Assembly (NCBI RefSeq): GCF_024347635.1 | Contig: NZ_AP025511.1 | Coordinates: 1,364,001 to 1,428,000, forward strand | DNA from: Vibrio tasmaniensis | GTDB lineage: Bacteria > Pseudomonadota > Gammaproteobacteria > Enterobacterales > Vibrionaceae | Length of the DNA: 64,000 nt | Direction of reading: 5' to 3' | Shown here: positions 25,665 to 35,322 of the stretch, piece after piece | Position numbering within the stretch: the first letter of the stretch is position 1 | Layout: every line of letters starts with the position of its first letter | Notes under the pieces: model-generated | What the model saw: the letters and a program-made list of their open reading frames with translations, nothing else | What the model was told of the DNA's origin: nothing | The model's database searches: none | Position numbers and translations under genes: made by a program

Positions 25665-26936
25665 ATGTCTGAACCTACTAAATCTTTTAACCAACTTGGA
25701 TTGTCTGACCAACTGCTTACAACACTCACCGAGCTTAACTTTACGGCTCCAACCAGTGTTCAAGAGCAAGCGATTCCATTGGTGCTAGAAGGCAAAGATG
25801 TATTGGCTGGTGCGCAAACGGGTACGGGTAAAACGGCCGCATTTGGTTTGCCAATTATCCAAAGATTAATCGAGACAAAAGACAACGTTATTCCAAACCC
25901 GAAGCTAGTTCGTGCGCTTGTGTTGGTACCAACACGTGAACTAGCGCAACAGGTTTTCGATAACGTAACCAGCTACGCAAAGGCCACCGACATCAAAGTC
26001 GTGGTGGCTTACGGCGGCGTTAGCATGAAGGTTCAAACTGAAAATCTACGCGGGGGAGCAGATATTCTTGTCGCGACTCCGGGCCGTCTTATCGACCATA
26101 TGTTCACTAAGAACATCATGTTGAGCCACACTGAAGTGTTGGTACTGGATGAAGCAGACCGCATGTTAGACATGGGTTTCATGCCTGATATCAAACGCAT
26201 TCTTTCTCGTATGAATGAGGTGCGACAGACTCTGTTCTTCTCTGCGACGTTTGATAACAAAATTAAAGCTCTGGCACATCGAATGATGCAGTCGCCAAGT
26301 GAAATTCAAGTGACGCCAAAAAACAGCACGGCGGACACGGTTACCCAGATGGTTTATCCGGTTGATAAATCACGTAAGAGTGAGCTGTTGGCTTACCTGA
26401 TCGGTTCAAAGAACTGGCAGCAAGTGTTGGTATTCACAAAAACTAAGCAGGGTACGGATGCTCTGGTCAAAGAACTTAAGCTAGACGGCATTAAAGCGGC
26501 ATCAATCAATGGTGATAAGAGCCAGGGTGCTCGCCAAAAGGCACTGGACGATTTCAAATCAGGCAAGGTGCGTGCGTTGATTGCAACCGACGTGGCAGCT
26601 CGTGGTATCGATATTCAACAGCTAGAACAAGTGGTTAACTATGACATGCCATTCAAAGCCGAAGATTACGTTCACCGTATTGGACGTACAGGCCGCGCAG
26701 GCAACAGCGGTTTAGCGATCTCTTTGATGAGCCAGGATGAAGCTTATCTTCTGGGTGACATTGAACGCTTACTTGATACTCGCTTGCCTCAAGAGTGGTT
26801 AGAGGGCTTTGAACCAAGCCTGGAAAAAGATGTAGCACCCGATCGCGGTGGTCGCAGTAAAAGTCGTTCATCAGAAAAACGTAAGATGAAAGCGAAGCTT
26901 AAGATTCACCAAAACCGCGGTAAAGCGCGTCGCTAA
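25665..26936 (+). CDS. rhlE: DEAD-box ATP-dependent RNA helicase, RhlE type
   Basis: This 423-residue helicase has the complete motif set: Q motif near TAPTSVQEQAIP, Walker A AQTGTGKT, PTRELAQQ, TPGRLID, DEAD, SAT, then the C-terminal ARGID and HRIGRTGRAG. The tail is basic (KSRSSEKRKMKAKLKIHQNRGKARR), typical of RhlE proteins that bind structured RNA and assist ribosome assembly or mRNA decay. It ends at a very strong bidirectional terminator. A second RhlE-like helicase is at 48057. Confidence 0.88.
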   Translation: MSEPTKSFNQLGLSDQLLTTLTELNFTAPTSVQEQAIPLVLEGKDVLAGAQTGTGKTAAFGLPIIQRLIETKDNVIPNPKLVRALVLVPTRELAQQVFDNVTSYAKATDIKVVVAYGGVSMKVQTENLRGGADILVATPGRLIDHMFTKNIMLSHTEVLVLDEADRMLDMGFMPDIKRILSRMNEVRQTLFFSATFDNKIKALAHRMMQSPSEIQVTPKNSTADTVTQMVYPVDKSRKSELLAYLIGSKNWQQVLVFTKTKQGTDALVKELKLDGIKAASINGDKSQGARQKALDDFKSGKVRALIATDVAARGIDIQQLEQVVNYDMPFKAEDYVHRIGRTGRAGNSGLAISLMSQDEAYLLGDIERLLDTRLPQEWLEGFEPSLEKDVAPDRGGRSKSRSSEKRKMKAKLKIHQNRGKARR

Positions 26937-26976
26937 TAAGCCGATCTAAAGAACTAGATTAAAGATCTATACATAT

Positions 26977-27018
26977 AAAAACGCGCCGTTACAGTTGGTT
27001 CTGTAACGGCGCGTTTTT
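26977..27018. terminator. Strong bidirectional terminator
   Basis: A perfect 18-bp stem (AAAAACGCGCCGTTACAG and its complement, six-base loop) has A/T runs on both sides. It serves rhlE on the plus strand and the TetR gene on the minus strand. Confidence 0.95.
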
Positions 27019-27055
27019 GTATTAAGTACACTTGCTTCGGACTTGGAGAACAGTA

Positions 27056-27811
27056 TCAGGATTTATTGTGTTCTGTATTACACTTCCACACGCAAGGCAC
27101 TTCGTAAATTAGCTCTTCCAGAGTCGCCGGGTTAAGTACCCATTTATCCTCAATACTAAATTGATTGATCATCTGCGAATTGAACATTTGCCAATGCTTC
27201 ATTAAAGCTTCCTCTGCACTCGTTTCCATTTCGCCTTCGTTCCAAGTGCTTTCCATGAAAGGAGTTAAACAAACCGCTCCGTTGGCGAACATGATCATTT
27301 GCCATTTTATTTCGAAAATATTAACGGTTTTTTCCGGATTTGCTTTGTTGTATTGGTCAGCCAGCATATTGATTTCGTACTCAAGGTCGCCCACGTTGTC
27401 GATGAAGTAATCGACGAGGTTGTCTTCTTGACGTACAGAATCCGAGAGAAGTTGCATCGGTCTGCGTGAGTGAATCATGTTGGTAAAAAGGCGCATCGCG
27501 AATAAATAGATCGAAATATTTGGCGCAATGTCTTTTGGTAGCTCTTGCATGATTTTGCTGATATAAGACTGAAAATATGCGTGCAAACAATCACTTATTG
27601 CATGCCATATCTTCTCTTTGCTACCAAAATGGTGGCGAATGAGGCTATGAGACACCCCAGCTTTTTCGCTGATATTACGTAACGAAACTCGTTCGTAACC
27701 TGCATCACAAAACATATCTGCTGCAACAGCCATTATTTGAAATCGAGTCTCTTCAGCGTCTTTAGCGCTTCTTCTACCTTGTTTCTTTTCAGTCATCTTC
27801 ATTTCACACAT
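27056..27811 (-). CDS. TetR-family repressor of the adjacent RND operon
   Basis: The 251-residue regulator has an N-terminal helix-turn-helix (about 18-65; VSLRNISEKAGVSHSLIRHHFGSKEKIW) and an all-helical ligand domain longer than average. It is divergent from the RND efflux operon with 140 bp between starts. A repeat pair that looks like its operators lies in that gap. Repression of the pump, lifted by a substrate, is the usual logic for this arrangement and is inferred here. Confidence 0.88.
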   Translation of the reverse strand: MCEMKMTEKKQGRRSAKDAEETRFQIMAVAADMFCDAGYERVSLRNISEKAGVSHSLIRHHFGSKEKIWHAISDCLHAYFQSYISKIMQELPKDIAPNISIYLFAMRLFTNMIHSRRPMQLLSDSVRQEDNLVDYFIDNVGDLEYEINMLADQYNKANPEKTVNIFEIKWQMIMFANGAVCLTPFMESTWNEGEMETSAEEALMKHWQMFNSQMINQFSIEDKWVLNPATLEELIYEVPCVWKCNTEHNKS

Positions 27812-27854
27812 TTACCTGATTACCACATTCTACACTGTTTTTACTCAAATAAAA

Positions 27855-27920
27855 ATACTGCACAGGTGGAAAGTAAAGCTTGTGGATTCCGATATTTTGA
27901 ATATACTGCACACCTGTGTA
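27855..27920. promoter_or_regulatory. Probable TetR operators between regulator and RND operon
   Basis: ATACTGCACA occurs at 27855-27864 and 27903-27912, exactly 48 bp apart. The following bases make CACAGGTG (27861-27868) and CACCTGTG (27911-27918), an inverted pair. The second copy is itself a near-palindrome (TGCACACCTGTGTA). This fits two repressor sites overlapping the divergent promoters. Confidence 0.5.
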
Positions 27921-27951
27921 ATAAATCATAATAATTAAATGGAGAAGCATC

Positions 27952-29040
27952 ATGCAATCCAAGTTGTCTATTCAAGCCAAGACGGGTAAGCAGATAGGAG
28001 TGGCGTTTGCTGCACTATTACTCGCAGGCTCTTTGACCGGATGTAATAAGGTTCAGTCAGAAGAAACGGTTCAAGTTGTTAAGCCAGTCAAGCTGTTTGA
28101 GATCCCTCAGCAGACGGATATCGAGCTTGATAGCTTTATCGCAAAAGTGGATGCGACCGACCGTGCCGCACTTTCATTCCAAGTGGGTGGAGATATTGAA
28201 ACGTTCTCTGTTCGTATGGGACAAGAGGTGAAGAAAGGCCAAGTACTCGCTGTGCTAGATGCAACGGACTACCGCATTGCGGTTGATGCAGCACAAGCTA
28301 AATTTGATCTGGCGAACAGCCAATACAAGCAAGCGTCAGAGCTGTACTCGAAGAAGCTTGTAAGCACAGATTACTACGACCAAGCTGTAAACACCTTTAC
28401 TGCCGCTGAAGTTGAGTTGGACCAAGCACAAACAAACCTTGGTTACACCACATTAGTTGCTCCATTCGATGGCGTGGTATCGATGGTGTTTGGTAAGCAA
28501 TATCAGTTAATCGCTGAAAAGCAGCCAGTACTTAATATTTTGAATCACAGCGAGATGGATGTGACTTTCTCTATCCCTGTATCAAAGCTTGAAGACCGTT
28601 CTATCCAAGACCTAACTAGCTCAAACATGTGGGTTGTGATGGATAGCCACCGCGGCATTCGTATCCCAACGCGTTTTAAAGAGATCTCAACGCAACCAGA
28701 CGAAGACACCAACAGCTACCAAGCGGTTGTGTCTATCGAGAAACCCGAAGGTATTAATCTGCTTTCTGGCATGACGGCACAAGTTGAAGTTCAGAAAAAT
28801 AAGTCGGACTACGGTATTGGCATTGTTGATTCAGCTTGGTTAAGCAAAGAAGCAGACCACGGTGAACTGTGGCGCTACAACCCAGAGTCTCAATTGATTT
28901 CTAAAGTACAAGTCACCCTTGATGGGCAAGGCAAGGTTATTGAAGGCCTGACTTCTGGCGACTTGATCGTAGAAGCGGGTGTTGATGTGTTATCTGATGG
29001 GCAACAAGTAAAAGCTTGGTTACGTGAGGGCGGTATTTAA
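27952..29040 (+). CDS. RND efflux periplasmic adaptor 1 (lipoprotein)
   Basis: This 362-residue membrane-fusion protein has a signal peptide with lipobox (LTGC, Cys about 30). The biotinyl-lipoyl half-motif (FQVGGDIETFSVRMGQEVKKGQVLA) is followed by a helical hairpin (about 105-160) and beta-barrel domains. It would link the inner-membrane pump to an outer-membrane channel. Its stop overlaps the next gene's start in TAATG, showing translational coupling. A good GGAGAAGC site precedes the ATG. Confidence 0.9.
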   Translation: MQSKLSIQAKTGKQIGVAFAALLLAGSLTGCNKVQSEETVQVVKPVKLFEIPQQTDIELDSFIAKVDATDRAALSFQVGGDIETFSVRMGQEVKKGQVLAVLDATDYRIAVDAAQAKFDLANSQYKQASELYSKKLVSTDYYDQAVNTFTAAEVELDQAQTNLGYTTLVAPFDGVVSMVFGKQYQLIAEKQPVLNILNHSEMDVTFSIPVSKLEDRSIQDLTSSNMWVVMDSHRGIRIPTRFKEISTQPDEDTNSYQAVVSIEKPEGINLLSGMTAQVEVQKNKSDYGIGIVDSAWLSKEADHGELWRYNPESQLISKVQVTLDGQGKVIEGLTSGDLIVEAGVDVLSDGQQVKAWLREGGI

Positions 29041-30095
29041 TGAACTTTTCCAAATTATCAGTTGTGGTTGTATCTGCGTTATTGCTTCAAGCCTGTAACA
29101 ATGGAACCGAGCACCGTGAGCAACCTTCACTTTTGGTTTCAACCTTTGAAGTTGGTGCGCCACTGACTGATCAATTCAGAAGTTTTAACGGACAGGTGAT
29201 GCCTGCTGAACTCACACCATTGGCATTTAAGCTTGCTGGTGAGATTCAACAAGTATTGGTTGAAGCCGGTGACAAAGTAGTAAAAGGTCAGCTACTAGCG
29301 ACCTTAGACAACGCGACATACCTTCAAGATCTGACAGACGCTAAATCTCAATTCAAATTAGCGAGCAAGCAACTGGCGCGTGGTTCTGAGATGTTTGACA
29401 GCAAGATGTTGTCGCAATCAGAACACGACCAACTGACCGCTAACTACAAACTGGCATCGGCTAATTTGGCTGCGGCAGAGCGTAAGCTGAGTTACACAGA
29501 GTTTTTAGCACCATTTTCTGGAACAGTTTCGACCGTAGATAAGCAACGATTCGAAAACACGACTCCTGGAGAAACACTCCTGAGTGTGTACCAGAACGAT
29601 AAGGTGTATGTGCGAATTCAAGTATCAGATTCGATCTTGGCGTCTATCAGCCCAGATATGCGTTCGAACAGCTATCGACCTGACGCAACCTTTGGCGGCC
29701 ACTCTGGAAAATACCCTCTAACGTATCTAGAGCACACCAGTGAACTGCACCCGCAATCTCGCACTTACGAGTTTTGGATGCAGATGCAACAACCTGAAAG
29801 TGAAATTCTGCCGGGTACCAGCGTTACGGTAAATGTCGATATGGCGAAAGCGGGCCTGAGTGATGTTCAAGGTTACCAGTTACCAATGACGACTCTACAA
29901 GCAGGCGCTGAAGCGAACCAATTTTACGTGTGGAAGATGGAAGATGGCCAAGCTTACAAAAGCGAAGTGGAAGTCGACAAGATCAGTGGCCAAGGCGCAT
30001 TAATCGCTCATGGTGTTGAGCAAGGTGATCGACTCGTAAACTCGAATCTAAGAAAACTCCGTGACGGAATCCAATTGTCAGGAAAAGCAGAATGA
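29040..30095 (+). CDS. RND efflux periplasmic adaptor 2 (lipoprotein)
   Basis: This second, diverged adaptor of 351 residues has its own lipobox (LQAC, Cys about 19) and a lipoyl half-motif (FKLAGEIQQVLVEAGDKVVKGQLLA). A hairpin and barrel region ends with HGVEQGDRLVNSNLRKLRDG. It is coupled to both neighbours by overlapping stop/start codons (TAATG upstream, ATGA downstream). Two different adaptors before one pump is unusual and recalls V. cholerae VexIJK. The pair may form mixed hexamers. Confidence 0.9.
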   Translation: MNFSKLSVVVVSALLLQACNNGTEHREQPSLLVSTFEVGAPLTDQFRSFNGQVMPAELTPLAFKLAGEIQQVLVEAGDKVVKGQLLATLDNATYLQDLTDAKSQFKLASKQLARGSEMFDSKMLSQSEHDQLTANYKLASANLAAAERKLSYTEFLAPFSGTVSTVDKQRFENTTPGETLLSVYQNDKVYVRIQVSDSILASISPDMRSNSYRPDATFGGHSGKYPLTYLEHTSELHPQSRTYEFWMQMQQPESEILPGTSVTVNVDMAKAGLSDVQGYQLPMTTLQAGAEANQFYVWKMEDGQAYKSEVEVDKISGQGALIAHGVEQGDRLVNSNLRKLRDGIQLSGKAE

Positions 30096-33000
30096 ACATC
30101 GCAGAATATTCAATAAAAAACAAAGTAATCAGCTGGCTGTTTCTAGTCATTTTGGCCATTGGCGGTGTGACGTCTTTTGGCAACCTATCCCGTTTAGAAG
30201 ACCCAGATTTTACCATTAAAGATGCAATGATTATTTCAACTTACCCTGGCGCTACGTCTATGGAAGTTGAAGAAGAGCTAACGTACCCGCTTGAAAAAGA
30301 GATAAGACAGCTGCCTTATATCGACAAGATCACCTCAACCTCGTCGAATGGTATGTCTCAAATTATGGTCAGCATGAAGATGGACTACGGTCCAGACGAG
30401 TTGCCCCAAATCTGGGATGAAATGCGTCGTAAAATCAACGATCTACAGCCAACACTGCCAAGTGGTGTTAACTCAGTTCAGATCATTGATGATTTCGGTG
30501 ACGTATTTGGTGTGATGATCATGCTGACTGGTGATGGCTACGATTATGTCGAGCTAAAGCAGTATGCGGATTATCTAACGCGTGAAATCGAACTGGTCGA
30601 TGGTGTAGGAAAAGTAAGCATCGCGGGCGACCAACAAGAGCAATTGTTTGTTGAGATGTCACTTGAGCGTTTAGCGGCGCTAAACCTAGATATGTCGATG
30701 GTAACGTCACTGTTAGCACAACAAAACAGTGTGGTATCGGCAGGTGAGGTAATGTTGAATGGCCAAAGCCTAACGATCAAACCTAATGGCACTTTGAGCA
30801 CGGTTGAAGAGCTAGAAAACCTGATCATTCATGGTCGTGATACTGGTAATCTGATTCGCTTGAAAGATGTCGCTGAGGTTACTCGCGGTATCCAAGAAAA
30901 ACCGGGCAATGTACTAACTTACAACGGCAAACCAGCGATAAACCTAGGTATTGCGTTCTCTTCAGGCGTAAACGTGGTCGAAATTGGTAACGCGTTAGAT
31001 GCCGAATTGGATCGTTTAGAAAGCATTAAACCAGCAGGTGTAGAATTGAATTACTTCTACAACCAAGCGCAAGAAGTAGACAAATCAGTGGCTGACTTCT
31101 TAATTAGCCTAGTTGAAGCGGTAGCCATCGTTATCATTGTACTGCTGTTCGCAATGGGCTTACGCAGTGGCTTAATAATAGGTTTGGTTCTTCTACTGAC
31201 GGTGTTTGGTACATTCATTCTTATGGACTACAACGATGTTGAACTGCACCGTATCTCGCTGGGTGCTTTGATCATCGCACTGGGTATGCTGGTGGATAAC
31301 GCGATTGTTGTCGTTGAGGGTATTCTGGTTGGCTTGAAGAAAGGTAAGACCAAACTTCAAGCAGCGAAGGACATCGTGACACAAACACAGTGGCCACTAT
31401 TGGGTGCGACCATTATTGCTATCACGGCCTTTGCGCCTATCGGTTTGTCGAAAGATGCGACAGGTGAGTTCATGGGCTCGTTGTTCTGGGTACTGTGTTT
31501 CTCTCTGTTTTTGAGTTGGGTAACGGCGCTAACGCTGACACCATTCCTTGCTGAGATGTTGCTTAAAGAAGAAGACAAGGTCGATGAAAACGAAGACCCA
31601 TACAAAGGTATTCTGTTTGTTGTATTTGGTGCGTGTCTGAAAGTCGCTCTTCGATTTAGATGGCTTACAGTAGCTAGCATGGTCGCGCTATTAGCGGTTT
31701 CCGTTGTTGGCTTTGGCATGGTGAAGCAACAGTTTTTCCCACCATCAAACACGCCAATGTTTTACGTAGATATGTGGATGCCAGAAGGCACCGATGTTCG
31801 TGAAACGATCAAGCAGACAGAAAAAGTTGAAAGTTACATTCGTCAACAAGGTGACGTGGAGTTTGTGACAGCAACGGTTGGGCAGGGTATGCAACGTTTT
31901 GCGCTGACATATCAACCAGAGAAAAGTTACGAAGCGTACAGCCAACTGCAGGTACGAACGACTGACCGAGACACCATGTTTAAAGTCTTAGATGGGCTAG
32001 ACAAGGACTTGGCCAATAAATTTGAACAACCCACGTTCCAATTTAAACTGATTGAGTTTGGCCCGTCGCCAGCTTCAAAAATCGAAGCGCGTATTAGCGG
32101 TGCAGATCCGCAAATACTTCGCAGCATCGCTGTTCAGGTAGAAGACATTTTGTTAGCGGATCCTGGCTCTCGAAATGTTCGCCACGACTGGCGTGAACGC
32201 ACTAAAGATCTAGTGCCACTGTTCAATGAATCAAAGGCTCGTCGTCTTGGCATTTCAAAGACGGATTTGTCTGAGACGTTACAAATGACGTTTGGCGGCT
32301 ACAACATCGGCTTACTGCGTGATGGTACCCATATGTTACCTATCGTGGCACGCCTGCCTGAAGAAGAGCGTTTTGATTTTGAATCACTAAACAACGTGAA
32401 AATCTGGAGTCCATCACTGCAAACCTACATTCCTGTAGAGCAAGTGATTGATGGCGTAGAGCTGCAATGGTCTGAACCACTGATTCAACGTCGTGATAGA
32501 AAACGGACGTTAACCGTATTGGCTGACCACGACGTATTGGGTGATGAAACGCCAGCTAGCTTATTTGCACGTGTTAAACCAAAGGTTGAAGCGCTAGATA
32601 TACCTGCCGGTTACAACATTAACTGGGGTGGTGAGTACGAAAGCTCTAAAGATGCGCAAGAGTCCCTATTTGGTTCACTGCCAATGGGTTACTTGCTGAT
32701 GTTTATCATCACCATGCTTCTGTTTAACTCGGTTCGTAAGCCACTTGTGATTTGGTTTACGGTACCACTTTCTATTATCGGTGTTTCGATTGGTCTGCTA
32801 GGTACCAATATGCCATTCAGTTTCACGGCTTTCTTAGGTTTACTGAGCTTAAGCGGCATGATTTTGAAAAATGGTATTGTCCTGCTTGACCAGATAAACA
32901 CTGAACTTTCAACAGGTAAAGACCCATACCTAGCGGTTGTCGACAGCGCGATCAGTCGTGTACGACCGGTATCTATGGCAGCACTAACGACTATCTTGGG

Positions 33001-33151
33001 CATGATTCCCTTGGTATTCGATGCATTTTTCGGCTCGATGGCGATTACCATCATGGCAGGCTTAGGCTTTGCTACAGTACTAACGCTAATAGTAGTACCA
33101 GTGATGTTCGCCATTCTATATAGAATCAAACCGTCCACTGCGGGTTATTAG
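30092..33151 (+). CDS. RND-family efflux pump, inner-membrane subunit
   Basis: This 1019-residue proton-driven pump has the twofold RND layout: membrane helix at about 12-30, a large periplasmic loop, a bundle of helices at 335-490, then a second loop and bundle. The proton-relay region is recognisable in GALIIALGMLVDNAIVVVEGI. It lies in the HAE-1-like group with drug or bile-type substrates, but specificity cannot be read. No outer-membrane channel gene is nearby, so a shared TolC is expected. Confidence 0.93.
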   Translation: MNIAEYSIKNKVISWLFLVILAIGGVTSFGNLSRLEDPDFTIKDAMIISTYPGATSMEVEEELTYPLEKEIRQLPYIDKITSTSSNGMSQIMVSMKMDYGPDELPQIWDEMRRKINDLQPTLPSGVNSVQIIDDFGDVFGVMIMLTGDGYDYVELKQYADYLTREIELVDGVGKVSIAGDQQEQLFVEMSLERLAALNLDMSMVTSLLAQQNSVVSAGEVMLNGQSLTIKPNGTLSTVEELENLIIHGRDTGNLIRLKDVAEVTRGIQEKPGNVLTYNGKPAINLGIAFSSGVNVVEIGNALDAELDRLESIKPAGVELNYFYNQAQEVDKSVADFLISLVEAVAIVIIVLLFAMGLRSGLIIGLVLLLTVFGTFILMDYNDVELHRISLGALIIALGMLVDNAIVVVEGILVGLKKGKTKLQAAKDIVTQTQWPLLGATIIAITAFAPIGLSKDATGEFMGSLFWVLCFSLFLSWVTALTLTPFLAEMLLKEEDKVDENEDPYKGILFVVFGACLKVALRFRWLTVASMVALLAVSVVGFGMVKQQFFPPSNTPMFYVDMWMPEGTDVRETIKQTEKVESYIRQQGDVEFVTATVGQGMQRFALTYQPEKSYEAYSQLQVRTTDRDTMFKVLDGLDKDLANKFEQPTFQFKLIEFGPSPASKIEARISGADPQILRSIAVQVEDILLADPGSRNVRHDWRERTKDLVPLFNESKARRLGISKTDLSETLQMTFGGYNIGLLRDGTHMLPIVARLPEEERFDFESLNNVKIWSPSLQTYIPVEQVIDGVELQWSEPLIQRRDRKRTLTVLADHDVLGDETPASLFARVKPKVEALDIPAGYNINWGGEYESSKDAQESLFGSLPMGYLLMFIITMLLFNSVRKPLVIWFTVPLSIIGVSIGLLGTNMPFSFTAFLGLLSLSGMILKNGIVLLDQINTELSTGKDPYLAVVDSAISRVRPVSMAALTTILGMIPLVFDAFFGSMAITIMAGLGFATVLTLIVVPVMFAILYRIKPSTAGY

Positions 33152-33181
33152 GGATTGATATAAAACAGATTCTTTTAAGCC

Positions 33182-33210
33182 AGCCCAGTCAATTTTGATT
33201 GGGCTTTTTT
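33182..33210 (+). terminator. Terminator of the RND operon
   Basis: AGCCCAGTC pairs with GATTGGGCT (one G-T pair) and is followed by T6, about 30-60 bp past the pump stop. Confidence 0.9.
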
Positions 33211-33374
33211 ACGGATATGGTTTGATAAAACAAGACGAAGATAAGGCCGAACTAAGAGGACGTTGCGATAGCAATGCGCGACTTAACAAGGAGCGTTTTA
33301 AAAGATAGGTATTACAAAAGTCGTTAGCCAATGGTAAAGCGGCTTCCGGTATAATTGAGAATAGGGGCCATATT

Positions 33375-34166
33375 CTAGATTGCTAGGCGGATATCCAACT
33401 CAATCGGCTTTGGCATTGCCAAGTGATAGCCTTGATACATATCGAAACCCAAATCTTGCATCGCATTCAGTTGTTGTTGAGTCTCTATACCTTCGATTAC
33501 CGTCTTTGCACCGATTTGGTTGGCAAGTTTAAGCACCAATTCCATTTTCCCTGTGTCACCGTTTTCAAAATCCAACATCACAGAGCGATCGATTTTGATG
33601 ATATGAGGGGTGATATGGCGAACACGTTGCTCTGTTGACGCCTGTGTTCCAAAGTCATCAACAGCGATTTGAAAACCATTATCCGCAAGTGAGTGGGCCG
33701 CGTTTTTTAAACGTTCTTCACTCTCTACATTAAGCTCGACCAACTCCATGACGATTTGTTCGCACGGTAAGTTAAGCTCTTGAAGACGTTTAGCTAACAG
33801 AGTGTCTTTTACTTTTTCTGAAGCAAACAACTCACCAACGTTTGGAAGAACGTTTAAAAACAGGTTTAAGTGACGGACTGTCGATTGTGCAAAGTTGCGG
33901 ACATGGATAGCGCGACTCAGCCTTTCTACGTTGATTTTATCGGTGTACGAGGTTTCGTCGGAATGGAAGAAGTGATCAGGGCGAACAGTATCCCCGTTAG
34001 TATTTGAAATTCGAACTAAAGCCTCTACACCTATCTGAACCATCGTAGAGTCAAATATAGGTTGGTAGACACTTGTAAGTGTTAAGTCTTGGTATTTCGC
34101 AATAAACTGCATATCAGCATCCACAGATATACAACTAATAAATTCACTTCTGTCTGATAAAATCAT
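33375..34166 (-). CDS. EAL-domain protein (probable cyclic-di-GMP phosphodiesterase)
   Basis: This 263-residue stand-alone EAL domain has no membrane segment. Catalytic and metal residues appear kept: EALVR near residue 48, NVLPN, the Glu of MELVEL, DDFG (as VDDFGTQAS rather than DDFGTGYS), IKIDRS with its lysine, EGIET and the Gln of YQGYHL. Hydrolysis of cyclic-di-GMP is therefore likely, though loop 6 is altered and activity may differ. No clear Shine-Dalgarno precedes the ATG, and Met19 is an alternative start. Confidence 0.85.
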   Translation of the reverse strand: MILSDRSEFISCISVDADMQFIAKYQDLTLTSVYQPIFDSTMVQIGVEALVRISNTNGDTVRPDHFFHSDETSYTDKINVERLSRAIHVRNFAQSTVRHLNLFLNVLPNVGELFASEKVKDTLLAKRLQELNLPCEQIVMELVELNVESEERLKNAAHSLADNGFQIAVDDFGTQASTEQRVRHITPHIIKIDRSVMLDFENGDTGKMELVLKLANQIGAKTVIEGIETQQQLNAMQDLGFDMYQGYHLAMPKPIELDIRLAI

Positions 34167-34686
34167 AATCGCTATAAAAGGTGTTTATTCAGTGACGAGA
34201 AAGTACGTCGCGGCTGTCACAATATTGACAGGTGCTGACAAATTGTCAAATAATAAAAATTCATCTTTAGACCCAATATTTAATTAAATAAACTTTCTTA
34301 AAAATCAGCATGATAAATGCCATTACCCATTAGAATTGGTTATTATTGACTGGCTTTCATAAGCTCAGTGAATTTAATGGCTGAGTGACCTGTTTTATAT
34401 CCAATGAGTCAATGAAAAGGTTTAACGTGTATGAACAAGAGAAAAATAGCGATAAAGGCTTAGATTGTAGATGAATGTCAAAGTAATAATATAAGTAGGC
34501 AATGGTGTTGTATCGAAATGGAAACAATGTCTAAAAATTAATAATAGCGGGAGGTTAAGTTATTAATTATTAAAGTTAATAGCGCGAATAATAAATGATA
34601 TAAAACATAGGTTATATTTTATAAAACGATAAACTTTAGATATGGTTATTTGGTTTATATATTTTATGGAAAAGTTTATTTGTATT
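34167..34686. other. AT-rich intergenic region, no gene seen
   Basis: These 520 bp are markedly AT-rich compared with the flanking genes. I see no convincing ORF, hairpin terminator or RNA family. It separates two convergently arranged minus-strand genes and would contain the EAL gene's promoter. Confidence 0.6.
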
Positions 34687-35322
34687 TTATTGCCATTGTA
34701 TTACCGCATAAAGTTGTAAGTATTTACGAACTAGCTGTTGATTTCCAGAGCGTTTTAGCGGGTGAGCGAATTTGATAAAACACGGACTGATTTTGAAGTT
34801 ACTATTTAAATCATCTGCGAATTGAGTATCACTCTTTCTTAGCGTGATACCTTGTAGGCTGTAGTCGCTAATCTGGTCTGGGAGTTCCCCCATCCACCAA
34901 TGCAAGAGTTCACCACTGTTTTTGCTTCGACTTATCCAATGGTCGGAGACAATGATCAATAGGTCATTGGGTTGAATGGCAAATCCGTACTCTTGCTGCC
35001 AGTTATGGATGTCCAACATCAACTTTCTACGACAAGTCTTTCCTGCGCTCACCATATGGTGGCTAATCATCCAAACGGTACCAATTTCAGAAGAGATTCG
35101 AAAGTGTCGTGGTGTTTCACCAGAAGAGAGCATTTCTAATGGGCTTACGTTACTTGCATGATTGAAGCTGACGAAAGTGTGCTCCATTCGTCTGGCAAAC
35201 GCTTTGCCTATGTGATGTTCACTGATCCCTTGATTGTGTACGGTAGGGTAATGACGTTCACAAAGTTTCAAGCAATCGTCTTGAAACTGATTGACGCTTT
35301 TAATCACCAGATCTAATAACAA
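34687..35322 (-). CDS. Orphan hypothetical protein, TTG start
   Basis: This 211-residue protein is not recognised. It is soluble, with several His and Trp residues (HHIGKAFARRMEH, MISHHMVSAGKTCRRKLMLDIHNW, LLHWWMGELPDQ). There is no signal peptide or membrane helix. The start is TTG 35322 with AGAGG five or six bases upstream. It lies next to 520 bp of AT-rich DNA and between unrelated genes, which suggests a gained or fast-evolving gene. It is not close enough to any family to assign a role. Confidence 0.6.
   Translation of the reverse strand: MLLDLVIKSVNQFQDDCLKLCERHYPTVHNQGISEHHIGKAFARRMEHTFVSFNHASNVSPLEMLSSGETPRHFRISSEIGTVWMISHHMVSAGKTCRRKLMLDIHNWQQEYGFAIQPNDLLIIVSDHWISRSKNSGELLHWWMGELPDQISDYSLQGITLRKSDTQFADDLNSNFKISPCFIKFAHPLKRSGNQQLVRKYLQLYAVIQWQ

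Noticed and set aside
34430..34462. Short frame in the AT-rich gap (MNKRKIAIKA)
   Set aside because: Only ten codons with no binding site. No reason to call it.
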